In this document: piece by piece, positions 13,611 through 24,591 of the stretch | Layout of the letters: every line of letters starts with the position of its first letter | How positions within the stretch are numbered: position 1 is the first letter of the stretch | From: Pyrenopolyporus hunteri | Taxonomy: Eukaryota > Ascomycota > Sordariomycetes > Xylariales > Hypoxylaceae | Length of the DNA: 64,000 nucleotides | Direction: 5' to 3' | Assembly (NCBI GenBank): GCA_902806595.1 | Contig: CADCXC010000035.1 | Coordinates: forward strand, 248,001-312,000 | Notes under the pieces: model-generated | Told to the model about the DNA's origin: nothing | What the model saw: the letters and a program-made list of their open reading frames with translations, nothing else | The model's database searches: none | Program-made: the position numbers and the translations under genes

Positions 13611-14262
13611 TCAAGCCGTAGCAACATCCAACCTCTTCCTCAACTCGCGCTCCTTCTGCGAGACCTCCAGCTCGAGCCGCTCGACGCTGTACTGCAGGGC
13701 CTCGCGCGTGCGCACCTTGAGCTTGGCCTCCGTCTCCGTGCGCCGCCGGCTCTTCTCGCTACCACCACCACCACCGCTCCCCTTGGCCTTGGTCGTCGCG
13801 GCAGGCGCGGATGTGTTTTGGTTCGGGTTCGGAGACGACCGCAGCCGCCCCTGCTGCAGCTCGGACCGCGCGCGCAGCCCGTCGATGCGCCGGTCCGTCC
13901 GCGCGATGTGCGCGTCGACGCGGTCGAGCAGCGTCGTGATGGCGGGCCCGATCTCGTCGCGCAGCGAGGCCTCGGCTGCGACGAGGGCGGGTTGCGGGAT
14001 GAGTTCGTAGTGCTGTTTTTGTTGGAGAGCTCGGCGTTAGCTTATTCGTGTTTATATCTGTGCGGGTATGCGTGTGCGCAAGGGTTTAGAAGGGGGAATA
14101 ACGTACGCGCACGCTCTTCAATACGTTGACTAGACGCGGGTAGTCGGCGACCCCGGTGCCGAGCGTGGACACGGAGGACTCGAGGAAGGAGAGCGAGGTG
14201 CGCAGCGCGGCGACGCAGTCCCCGTACGAGGCTGCGGTCGTGGATGTTGTTGTGGTTGCCAT
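13611..14262 (-). CDS. SPC19: DASH complex subunit Spc19
   Basis: Spc19 is a subunit of the fungal DASH/Dam1 ring that couples kinetochores to spindle microtubules. There are two exons on the minus strand, 14262-14107 and 14012-13611, with a 94-bp GT-AG intron (GTACGT donor, CAG acceptor), giving 185 aa. The start (ATG at 14262) leads into the family signature SYGDCVAALRTSLSFLESSV and then GVADYPRLVNVLKSVRHYELIPQ-type sequence, which runs across the splice. A helical stretch (EASLRDEIGP, LLDRVDAHI), a low-complexity Gly/Ser linker and a basic coiled-coil C terminus (RTREALQYSVERLELEV) follow. The order and length fit Spc19 of filamentous fungi. Coding GC is high, unlike the AT-rich spacer upstream. 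It is tail to tail with SHO1. Confidence 0.93.
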
Positions 14263-17200
14263 GGTGGGTGAGAGGGGATTTGGTTATCGTGGGTGGTGTA
14301 GTATTCGCGTCGAGACGAAGTCGGATCAATGGCTAAGGCTTGGGACGGTTAAAGAAGATTCGGTCGTTCAATTGAGTCTGACTGCTCATACGGATTTGTA
14401 TAGGTGTTACTGCTTTAGGTCCATAGCCCCTTAGGTGGCAGTATCCGCCTAGGCACTCATATTCTTATCTGAAGTTGTTCCTGGTAAGTGCTGCGACGGT
14501 GTTTACGCTGGATGCGGGACCTGACATAATTATGGTGGGGCAGCGTCGCCCAGGCCCCAGACCACTTACTAACCTCTTACGGTCCGGCGTGTGTATGTCT
14601 ACTATGCCCAGCACGTTAGCGAAACTTATGGACTTTAGATATGGATACCACTTTTTAACTCTAGGGCAGTAGGATCTCTTCTATCTTGTTCAATTCGGAG
14701 ACGTCCTATCCAGAAAGATATACTGGAATTTCCTAACTTTGGAAACGCCGGGTATAAAAAGCGTTGCGCCTTAGAAATCCAATACCTGGATAGATATCGA
14801 CCTTACTGAAAGGGCATACTTACACAAACATCATAGACGCCAAAATAAAGCCCCCTTATTCCAACAACACGTCGGACGGCTTGTTTCCTAGCCGTCCAAC
14901 TTACCGCGGTTGTTATACAGATGAAAAAGAAGGCACGCGCAGGTTAACAAAAAGATAAAGTCATTTATCGCTACTTATAAATAAACTTGATCTCCCGCCC
15001 CATCGATATTCCTCTTACTTGACATGGCGTCAACCTCTGTTGTAGTTTCTTGGATATCCTATTCTATAAATCTAGGGCGACGCTAACCTAGTCTACGCTG
15101 GGTTATCGGAAGCGCCCAAGCCTGTTTAGCCCGGTGAGCGGGATCAGATGTGTAGGTAGGTACTTTAGGTAGGTATGCATCAGCCCCCACTGGTATTGGT
15201 CCTTTAGTTCCTCCAGCGGCACCACAGGCTCGGATCGCATATCGAACCTAATGATTATTAGCGGACGAAGCAGCGATCAATACCGCACATAATATACCTG
15301 GGCGAAGTGAGCGCCCCCTAGTCTCTGTGACACTAATAAGGAGAGCCTACAACGATTGCTATTCTCAACATCGCGTTGAACTTCGACTCCAAGCATCCGA
15401 AGCGAAGATAAGCTGGGAGATAATATTCCCCGCGCCTGGTGGCGCTTCTCGGGTTCCCAGTGTATCCCCACCCCCTCCTCAACCAGCATTACCGCGGTTT
15501 AATATCGAGGGTTAGCAATTCCCAACTACCAAATGTCCCTTCATTAAATTGCTTACTCGTCCCTGATCTCTTCGACCAGAATTTCTCGACCCCGCCACAG
15601 TTAGAAAGGAGCCTTCCAAGGCTATCCAAAGCACCTACTAGAGTCTCTGCATAGACAGTCATCATATAGACTGATCTCGCAATTATATCTTAGCCATTTA
15701 ACAATCTTCGATACCCCGGTTAGATGTTTCTACCTCATGTCTCGGCGCGGGCTTTTTCTATAGATTGAACCCATCGAGTCATTGACAAGCATTCGGGTAG
15801 GGTGACCTGTACGGAGTTTGACTCATTTCCCACGAAAGTTATCACATTCATCTCTGAAAGACGAAATGCTTAGCCCCAAGAAAACCAATCCAGGCCAATG
15901 AATCCGGAATCGATTAGCGTCGGGTTGCTGGCCGTCGTCCGGTCCGGATACATTTCCTAGTTCTCCCTTGACCGCGCCAATCCCACCAACAAAATGGCCC
16001 ACCATACGCAACGATAACACGAATACCCAAACTCCTTTTCTCGTATCACATAATGCCTCTTGCGCTTTGCAATTGGCGGGCTTTAGTGTGCAAGTTCATA
16101 GAATCCCTTAGGATTCTCCGCTCGAGAGTTAGGCTCCGCAAATCTAGGTTGAACACAATATCAGAATAGACACTTATTTATTAGCCTTCCCTTCGGACGA
16201 CTATCGAAGGACTTCTTGCTATTATACGTCCTAGAGATACCGGTTGTATAGGGAGCTGTGTGTGACATGCTCGAGAGCTACCGATAATCCGACCGAGCTA
16301 AGGGTACCTAGTTGAACTAGGGTTATCATTATCATCAAGAAACCGCCCACAGGATGGATCGTTATCAGAATCTCTTGGGTCTGTGATCCAAGGAATTAGG
16401 GTCTATAAGTACAGCTAATTTATCTGAAAATCGCCGCTGGATCATGCACAGGTGGCGGCATAGTGCAGTGTATAGTGTGTCCCTCATTAGGTCAGGTACC
16501 CACCTGAGCCCGCTATCTTTCCACAGACAACCCACTAGAACACAGCAGCAAGATGCCTTAAGGAGATTTCGCTACGCACTATATCTTCGTCCACTAGACT
16601 AAAGCTATATAATAACCTCTTCCATGAGCTAAAGCCGGCCGTCATTAGGGTCCGAGAAAAGCTACTATTAAGATTCGGCATCTTGGAATTTAACCGCATA
16701 CTGTAATCGACTGTATAGCCAGGTAACAGATGCACCCGAGTTTTGGTCCCAAACCTCATATGGCATGGGAATTTGCACGGGAAACATTCTACAACGTCGT
16801 TATATATCCTGTGTCCTAAACTTTAGCGCCCTAAGTAGTAGAGCGTGAAGGATTAAAACACTACCTAGGTATTGACTGGAATTATATGGGATGCCCTTTC
16901 ATTTATTAGGCGACTTACATCCTACGTATTATACATTCCTCCTACGCTCTTAGATGTCAACTATTCTTTCCATCTGCTTTGGCTGCTTCTGGACGCGTTA
17001 ACCTTCCGGGTCCGCTTGTCTACGGGTGCGATTTGGTCCCAGTCAATGTTTTGGTGTTATGAGATAACTGCCGTATCCGGAAACTCGCGAGCGATGCGGC
17101 GACCGTGATTGGCCAAATCGAGCACAAAGGAATCTATGCTACATCTTATTCGAGAATGGGTAGGATAACCTGCGTATATTACCGAAGAGATCGGCTTCAC

Positions 17201-17676
17201 TGATAGCTGATAATTTTCTCTCTTAATCTTCTCTCTTCACATTAAATTTGGGGCGACCTGGCAATGGGGTAACTTTGAAGGAAATATAGAAGCGAAGTCC
17301 CGTGGTGTTGAAGAATTTAGGTGGTAATAATGTGTCATACAATATCCTCGTTGGTGCCTCTGTCCTAATAACCTACACTTGCACTTAGAGGACGATGCAG
17401 CGTGCAGGTCGTAATTACATGTAATTGGAATTTAATAAGGATGCTAACTTTTATTCTAAACTATCACCGATTCCAGGTGCGTCTGATTCCACGATCTTAT
17501 ATCGCCGACGTGGATGATTTTTATCGTTTAGTGGACAGGGGAGTCGACGAGCGCTGTAGATTCTGGTGGACATCATGCCCTGGCAGTCGATGGTGTCGAT
17601 CGCTTTAGGGTAAAGTACGGACCTGATCTAACTTTACTTTAGCGATCCAATTTAGCGAGGTTTAGGTGGGGAGCGG
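14263..17676. other. 3.4-kb gene-poor spacer
   Basis: Only short, overlapping open frames occur on both strands, with no recognisable domain. TAGGTA-type palindromic repeats appear near 15152-15177 and 16861-16870. A short piece near 17530-17620 reads as SGGHHALAVDG in one frame, faintly like a flavoprotein loop, but it is too short to support a pseudogene. No RNA gene was recognised. Confidence 0.5.
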
Positions 17677-17678
17677 TA

Positions 17679-18561
17679 CAAATCGTGTCCAGGAAGTCTT
17701 CGTACACTTTAATACTATACACTTTATATTTAAACACTTATAACTCAACCACTTTTAAATTAAATAAAATGAAAATTTATATATAATTAATTATAAGTGT
17801 TTTAAATATAGATTTAATTTTTTCGAATTTTTAAAACGTATATTTATAATGTTATAAAATAATTAACGTTTTATATTTAATAATAAAATTTTTAACATTT
17901 TACACCGTAAATAATAACCGTAATAAACTATTTTTAAAAGATTAAAAATATTTATAATTTAACTTAATTACCGAAAAGTGTAAATATAAAACTTCGAAGA
18001 TTTTTATTAACGTTTTATATTTTTAATAAAATGTTAAATATATATTATATTTTAATTATATTTTTTATTTTTTATTTTTATTTTAACGAACTTTTTACTT
18101 TTCGCCGGGAAACTTTAATATTATAGTTAAGACTTTATTTTACGTTTAAAAATAATTTTTTTAAAAATAATTAACTTAAGTTTATACGATATTATAATAT
18201 TTATAAAAGTTTTTTTAAATTTATTTTTAAATACTTATTATTAACTTTTAAATAATAAAAATTATATTAATACAAACTTTAAATTTTATATAATTTTATA
18301 AAAATTATAGTTATATATATAACGTATTAAATTGAAAGTTATTTACGATTAAAATTTTATTAATAAAAATAAAACAACGTATTTTTATTTCTATCTTTTT
18401 CAAAAATATAATTATCTTTATAAAAACCATACCGTTAAAATGAGTTAATTTTACTCTATTTAATAAAATTTATTCCAGATTTATAACGTTTAAAAGGGTG
18501 GAGTTATGAATTTTTATATTTAAAAAGGTTAGGTGTACGAAGACTTCTTAGATACGATTTG
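17679..18561. mobile_element. RIP-mutated TA-flanked inverted-repeat transposon relic (883 bp)
   Basis: The ends are inverted copies starting CAAATCGT; about 31 bp of the tips match with only three transitions between arms (G/A, C/T, G/A), all of the RIP type, and similarity continues inward for roughly 80 bp. Each end abuts TA (17677-17678 and 18562-18563), the target site of Tc1/mariner-pogo type transposons. The interior is as AT-rich as the 1-9600 block and full of stops. At 883 bp it is too short for a complete transposase gene plus ends, so it is a deleted copy or MITE. It sits alone in DNA of normal composition, with the secreted-protein gene starting 360 bp to the right. Confidence 0.82.
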
Positions 18562-18920
18562 TACCTAAAGTAATCCTACAGGCCTTGCCTATCTTAAGTA
18601 ACGACGATTCAAACCAATACAAGCGGATGAATCTAGAGAAGCAACCCGAACACAATAGATAGCATCAATGAATTAAAAGAAGCCTGACATAGTAATTATA
18701 ATTATACATTCATGTACCCATATCAGAGGTACATAAGGGGAAAGGATAAAATAAAAGTATGGCTTCAGAAATCAACTGAAGACGGAATAAGACGTGTTCC
18801 ATCGGCCTCTTTTCACGGGTTCGGAGTCAGTCCCGATGATTCGAGCTTATGATAGACCGCTCCCCAATCTCACAAACTAGACTCTGCCCCAACCGACGCG
18901 TTTTTCCATGGAGAAGGTAA

Positions 18921-19418
18921 TCAAAAAGGAGGCGGGTTCTCAAGGCACTCTACTAGACGCATCGGAGTCGCTGGATCGAACCCGAAGTCTTTGCCCGACT
19001 CGGCCGTTATCCAAAAGGGGCCATCGGCGGCTTGGAAGCTGGCGATGCAGGTGATGTCTTGTTTGGGGTACTTGATTCCTCCAATCCAGTTGATCGGTAA
19101 ATCATTAGGGGCATTATGTTGAACTCCGATGCTTAGGCAGAGGGTGTATTCGTGGGGTGAGATACCCCTAAAGGTGACTGTAACGCAACCTCGACGTGCG
19201 AGATCCTTAGGGACGAGTTCGCTACTATTCGTCGGGGCATAGACTTCGCTGAGCGCGTCGACGTGGGTAGATTCTGCCTCCGTGTGTGTAGGAAGAACGA
19301 CGCCGGGTCTCGAGGCTGTGTCCGGTCGGCAACTGTAGATCGGGAGGTCCGTCTGAGGAGTAGGGATAGCAAGGCATCCGGCGAAGAGAAGAGCAGCGAG
19401 TATGCTTAGTGAATACAT
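18921..19418 (-). CDS. Small secreted cysteine-containing protein with Kex2-type site (effector-like)
   Basis: This is a single-exon frame of 165 aa. The N terminus is a good signal peptide (short, hydrophobic LAALLFAGCLA, likely cut after residue 17). A Thr/Ser/Pro/Glu-rich pro-region ends at Arg75-Arg76 in the context KDLARR-GC, a typical Kex2 (furin-like) processing site. The predicted mature part is 89 residues with four cysteines (C78, C94, C124, C158), enough for two disulfides, and contains FWIT and several Gly/Pro turns. I do not recognise the family and do not assign an activity. Size, secretion signal, processing site and a position next to a RIP-mutated transposon match what is usual for fungal effector or secreted peptide genes; this is inference. 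The start is the first ATG and gives the complete signal peptide. Confidence 0.7.
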   Translation of the reverse strand: MYSLSILAALLFAGCLAIPTPQTDLPIYSCRPDTASRPGVVLPTHTEAESTHVDALSEVYAPTNSSELVPKDLARRGCVTVTFRGISPHEYTLCLSIGVQHNAPNDLPINWIGGIKYPKQDITCIASFQAADGPFWITAESGKDFGFDPATPMRLVECLENPPPF

Positions 19419-21078
19419 GATACTACATTTATATTGCGTTTGCTAAGAGGTAGCAAATATATCAATAAAGAGTGGAATTGAAGAGTCTTGTGTCACTCTC
19501 AAGACGTGTTAGTGTTCGAACGGGAAGGTTGTCGTTGGGGTTGAGGTAAAGATGTCGCAGGAAGAATGTAGAGGTCTTATGTAAAGGTCGCCAACCCATT
19601 TCGAGGCCGAACAGTAGTCCCGGCACCCAAGTTATAGAAAGGGATAACGCGACCGAGAGATATGCCTAAGTGAACGGACATCCAAACAACTCCTTCGAGC
19701 GTTTAATTTCAGATACATCGTCCCGCGCTTGAGGGTTGAATCGAGAAATCACATCACATAATCTCTCATTCTTGTTAGTTTCGGGATGGCGTGTCATAAT
19801 CGCATTGTGATGAGGGTTTTGTGGCAGTTGGCGGTACTGTTTAAATGAACGAAAAATGATTACGGTTTAACATGAGTTTAATATAGCCAGAACAACACGG
19901 CCCCTACGTGACCGTATGGAAATAATGGTATGATGATAATTTTCGGGATACAAAAGGTAGGATACCTATAGGGCGACGTTTTGCGGTGTTCGGAAATTCG
20001 AAACTTGCCTGTCGAAGAATAAAGGCTCTTTGCCGCTCCCGACTTTCCCACAAATGATTAGACGTAAAGTAGAACAGGATAACTTCTTGAACTAGAGTGT
20101 AAGGGAGATTTTTTATTAATAAGGATTAGGTTGGGCAGTACTTTCAAAGGCTGGGAAAACAAAACAAATCTATCCCTTACGTAGCTACCTACAGGCAGGT
20201 AACGTACACTTGCGGTGTCCAGCCTATCTGCCTTTATTTTAGCGGATGTATGTACGGTAATCGCTTTCCCCCCTCCTGTGGTTGTGTGGGGTAACCTTCT
20301 AGTGTATCTTTCAAACGCGACTGAAAACGGGGAGTCTTCGCCTCAATAGCTAAGTACCTGTATGCGCCTAGGCTAGCCCGTAAATTCTGCCTCTATCAGT
20401 CTTTTATGATGTAAAGTATCTCTAGGGAAGTTACGGCTTAGAGACTAGGGGCCTTCGAGGAATTAGCGATATTGCTTACATTTAGAAAGAGAGGAACATG
20501 CGGGGTAATTATATTAGTCGCATACGTACCTACCTAGGTACCTAGTCGTAGGCGTTGAATACCAGCTGGGGAAAGGTGGGTGCCCTTGCATTGTGCGCCA
20601 GTAGGATAGCCTGACATTAGGGGAATAGCCCTCTAATCTATAGGGGTCATGGCGAACTCTCCAGTGCCTTAATCCCTGTATTTCCTTGTCATATCCAGGC
20701 CTAACCATAAAACATTCCGGCTCCGGGGGGTGATATATGGATAACTCCCCCCTAGGTAGTAGATATCTACCCAGGTATGTTGATACGAAGAATCCCGAGT
20801 GGTGCGCCCTACATAACATCATGGACTACGTACCGGCTTCATTGGGTAGATACTCAGAACCCTGTGTTTTGTTTGCTTCGGTTGAAAGATAAGGGGAGGG
20901 AGTTGGCGAGGCCGTGCGTTTCTTCTGCGCAAAGCTGACACAGTCTGGGTGCTTGGACATCCCGCACCCAAGAGGAACTACGCGAGGGCTACAGAGGTAA
21001 GGAATAATCCTTCATAGGGGTTGATTGAAGTATTTGTACGGATTACGCTTATCCGGATTACCTAGTTACCCTGTTAAA
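19419..21078. other. Gene-poor spacer
   Basis: This includes the promoter of the secreted-protein gene. A dense palindromic repeat run (ACCTACCTAGGTACCTAG) lies at about 20526-20543. No convincing open frame, RNA gene or transposon end was found. Confidence 0.5.
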
Positions 21079-22739
21079 TTACATCTTAAATATATAAGAA
21101 TTTGAAATATTAGCAATGTTATATCTATTCGCAGTTGAAGCGACCGATTCAGCATTGGTCGACGGCGTTCTCGTTGAAATAGGCTCCTGTAACTCGTCCC
21201 TCTTCTCACCAATCTCAACACCACGCTTCTCCGGCTTCGTCTCCATACTGTACTTAGTCTCAAGGGTAGTCCGGAGTTTAACCTGCTTTTCGGGGAATAC
21301 GAGGAGGAAAGAGAGACCAGAGAAAGCAATGGAGATCTGCCACATTTGCTTTAAACTGCCGCTATAGACGCTAATAATCTGTTCCCTTGTGGGTTAGGGA
21401 AGCAATTGGATGAGCGCCGCTTGGGCATGCTCGTAGGCCACCCCACGACCCTCAAAGATTGCGCGTGTCGTGGGGTCAATGATAACACCGTCCAGCTGCG
21501 AAAAGCTGTTGTTGAAAATAGCAGCAGGAATAGCGACGCCCCCAGATACTCCCGAATCTCGCCAAGAGAAGTACCGCTACGATAGCCTCTGGGTTGGCGA
21601 TTAGAATCGAGGGGAGTATCTGCACCCCATCTCGCCGCGGAACTACCGACCACGGTCTGGAAGTAGACAGGTAGCAATAAGAGTACCCAATAGAGCGGTG
21701 CCGAGTTAAGGAATGTTATACCAAAAATCACACATGAAATTCGGTTTGCGAATAGACGTGGCGGTACAACAGGTTCTTTCGCCCAGCTGGTGGTCTCAAA
21801 CCACATGAAGAAGCCGAGACCAGCCAACCCAATTGTAAGTGGTACTACAACGTTCGGCGAAGACCACAAATATTTTGTACTGTCGTATGTGAGCGCATGT
21901 AGAATTGAGACCGTCGCGGCGAAGAGAATGAAGTTTCCGCCATAGTCGATACGCCCCAGCTTCTGTAGGAGAGATATCTCCTTGTATCCCACTTGTAGGC
22001 AGAGAAAGACTATGATCATTTCGGTGCCGCCAACCCGCGGGGGTAAGAGTTAAATTTAGGGCCAATAGTGATCAGGACCCAACTAGTTAGAAGCATCGCG
22101 GTTTCAGGAAATGTTTCTCAGCTAGAAGATAACAATATCTCACTTACTACTAAGTGCCAGCAATCCGAATAGGGAATTAGGAAAATATAACATCACACCG
22201 CATACCTGGAACTAAATCAGACATAATAGCATCTATAATGATATTAATACCGCTGGCGCCGATCGCCTGGACGGCCTGACCCGCAATTAACATGGCATCG
22301 TTTGTAGCACCGGCGCATATACTACCGCCAAGGGCGGAGAAGAAAACGACGGCCATGGTTACCGATCTTCGTTCGAAGATATTCGCTAATTGCCCGTAAA
22401 ATGGCTGGACGGCGGCTCTGAAGGAATTGAAATTAGTGTTGTTGTCGCGTTGAGTATGAATACTGGCGCATACCTAGTCAAGAAGAACACGCCCGCCACC
22501 CAGATGTAGTTATTCCCTAGTCCCAAGTGTTGCGTAATAAACGGCAACGCAGTTGTTACGACCGTGTTTTCCAAGGCGCTCAGGATACTAGTGACGGAGA
22601 GAGTGGCCATAATGGCCCAAAAACGCTTGCTCTCATTGAACTTCTTTTCCGTAGAAGAAGAGTCAAACGGAGAAGCGCCGTCGCCTATTTTAGTAAAACA
22701 ATCGGTGTCGCTGTGCGACTCATCGTTAGCTTTAGCCAT
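21079..22739 (-). pseudogene. Broken DHA2-family (14-TM) MFS multidrug transporter
   Basis: The 5' part is intact: ATG at 22739, exon 22739-22474, a 56-bp intron, then an exon with TM1-TM4 landmarks (LSALENTVVTTALP, WVAGVFFLT, AAVQPFYGQLANIFERR, QAVQAIGASGI, DAIMSDLVP). This is the fungal DHA2 drug:proton antiporter pattern. After DLVP, around 22200-22020, the expected RERG / GPxxGG / NLPxGG segment is reduced to stop-containing remnants. Homology resumes with FLCLQV...IDYGGNFILFAATVS and continues to VVGSSAARWG. A frameshift follows near 21612-21632. Near 21540-21550 a large block (roughly the ninth to twelfth helices) is missing. Further frameshift, a TAA at 21394-21396, and the C terminus WQISIAFSGLSFLLVFPEKQVKLR complete it. 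It cannot make a working pump. DHA2 genes often sit in metabolite or toxin-efflux clusters, but no such cluster is seen here. Confidence 0.88.
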
Positions 22740-24591
22740 GATAGGCAGTGGCAGTGGATAGGGCGAAGAGTTAAGTTCTGGAAAACTTATTCAAAAGAAA
22801 GGTAAGGAAGAGACTTATATTACATTGCATTGCTACGAACTGTTTGAGAGCGTCGGCGTCAACTGAATATATAGGATAGATGGCCGCCGCCCGGGCTGTG
22901 AAACATCAATCCGGACTTACACGGCCATCCTATAGGTAGGCGGCGCCGGGTTGACTAAACTGAGTCGGGATGAAGTCGGCCTGTTATTCATTACATGGGA
23001 AGTACAGGGAATACATCCAACTGGGAGGGCCTCCGAAATCATTCCGTCCCACGAATACTTATACGCACCGAGGATACGTCATTTATGATTGGCCAAGGCT
23101 GTTATAGGTACCATTTACGTATCCCATTTGGGTAGTTACCTTCAGTGAAGGATGTGTGCTCTCTCGTAGATTGAACTTCTTAGGGAGAATTTCGTTTCAA
23201 AAGCCTGAGATTCGGGTTTTTTTATTATAGTGGAGGGTTATGTCTAGCTGTAGTATAGATAACTGGATTTCGAGATCCGTGGGGCTTGTATACGCCTAGA
23301 GCTTCGTACATGTTTCCGATGTTGGCTCAAGACTCTTACTAAAAGAGCGCGCATTCCAAAAGGAGATTATAGGGTTCATTACCTGTGGTGTTATTTAGGA
23401 TCCGGCTTGGAAGATAAATACGGATTATCATTTAACATTTGTTGAAAGTTTTCGTAGACTTTTCGGTATCTTACAAATGTACGTCAATGATATGTAGGTA
23501 CCTATCTAGATAGCTCCCAGAATATGATTATGCCAAATACGTGCCATTTATAATTAGAGAGTTGAGATGTATATTTCTCCCGTAAATCGAGTAAGTGGTA
23601 AATCTGGGGGAAAAGTGGAACTGAAATAGGGGCTCGTATATAAGGGGTGTAAAGCGCCACAACGCCCTCATAGGAGGGTTCGAATTGACTGCGGCAAAAC
23701 TGCTACCTCTTGATCCTCGTTTTTTGATTAATACATCTATCTATGCGTACACTATAGCCGGACTATTCGCGTAAAGTCCCGCGGCTGACGTCGTCAAACT
23801 CGTATGATACATTCTTAAAGATTAGGTTTCCTTATCAAGTGCTTAACTAGAGAAGGATGATTTTGGCCTATGTTCTGAGCCTATGACCGCAATCTCATTT
23901 TATCTAATCACCTGATAATAATGCGCACGTATATGGTCACAGCATATAGGTATGCCCTCTAGGTACCTAAGGTACCCAGGTGAGTATTTAATGCCTTGGG
24001 TACGGTGCTATATAACCGCGTTGGCGCTATAAGCTTTATCTTGTAGAGCTGAGCGATTGGTGTATTAGTTGGAGTGCATACCTGGACTACCAATCTCATA
24101 TCAGTCTTAGGCCTTTGACTGATTTTGGGCATAGATTAAATGTTACATTGACCATCCAAGAGCGGTTAATATCTCCCCACGGCTCTCCCTCCGAACCCCT
24201 GGATATCTGCGGTAGAGATTAATTGGCAACAGGCGTCAAGTACCGCATACGCAGGTCTCGAACCGCGGGGTAAATGTAACATGGAACTTATCTAGCGTAA
24301 TGATGCATCTACCGGTAATAAGCAAGAGCCAATAGGTATTTGCAAAGATATAATCCGGTGAGGCGGTCATAGTAAAGGAAGGGAAATAAGAGATAGGCGT
24401 CTTAGTCGGGAATGGCATGTTGGGAGATCTGAGGGCCTCGAAATTTACCCAATGATAGTATGCGAGGTGTAGTTTTACCGCTATATCAGAGGATCGTTTT
24501 TAAAAGAGCTCCGTTCTCATTCATATATGAGATACCCTATTGTTCCTTTTTCATCTGCGTTCTTCCTACTTAACCTCAGCTTACTGCCGAT
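22740..24591. other. Gene-poor spacer between two MFS genes
   Basis: No supported gene. TAGGTACCTA-type repeats occur at about 23491-23504 and 23940-23985. The two MFS genes diverge from this interval, so it holds both promoters. Confidence 0.5.

Noticed and set aside
15823..17608. Several 60-80 codon frames in the gene-poor spacer
   Set aside because: Random-looking composition, both strands, no recognisable family.
21391..21400. GGGTTAGGG as a second telomere-like site
   Set aside because: A single unit that lies inside the MFS pseudogene reading frame; chance.
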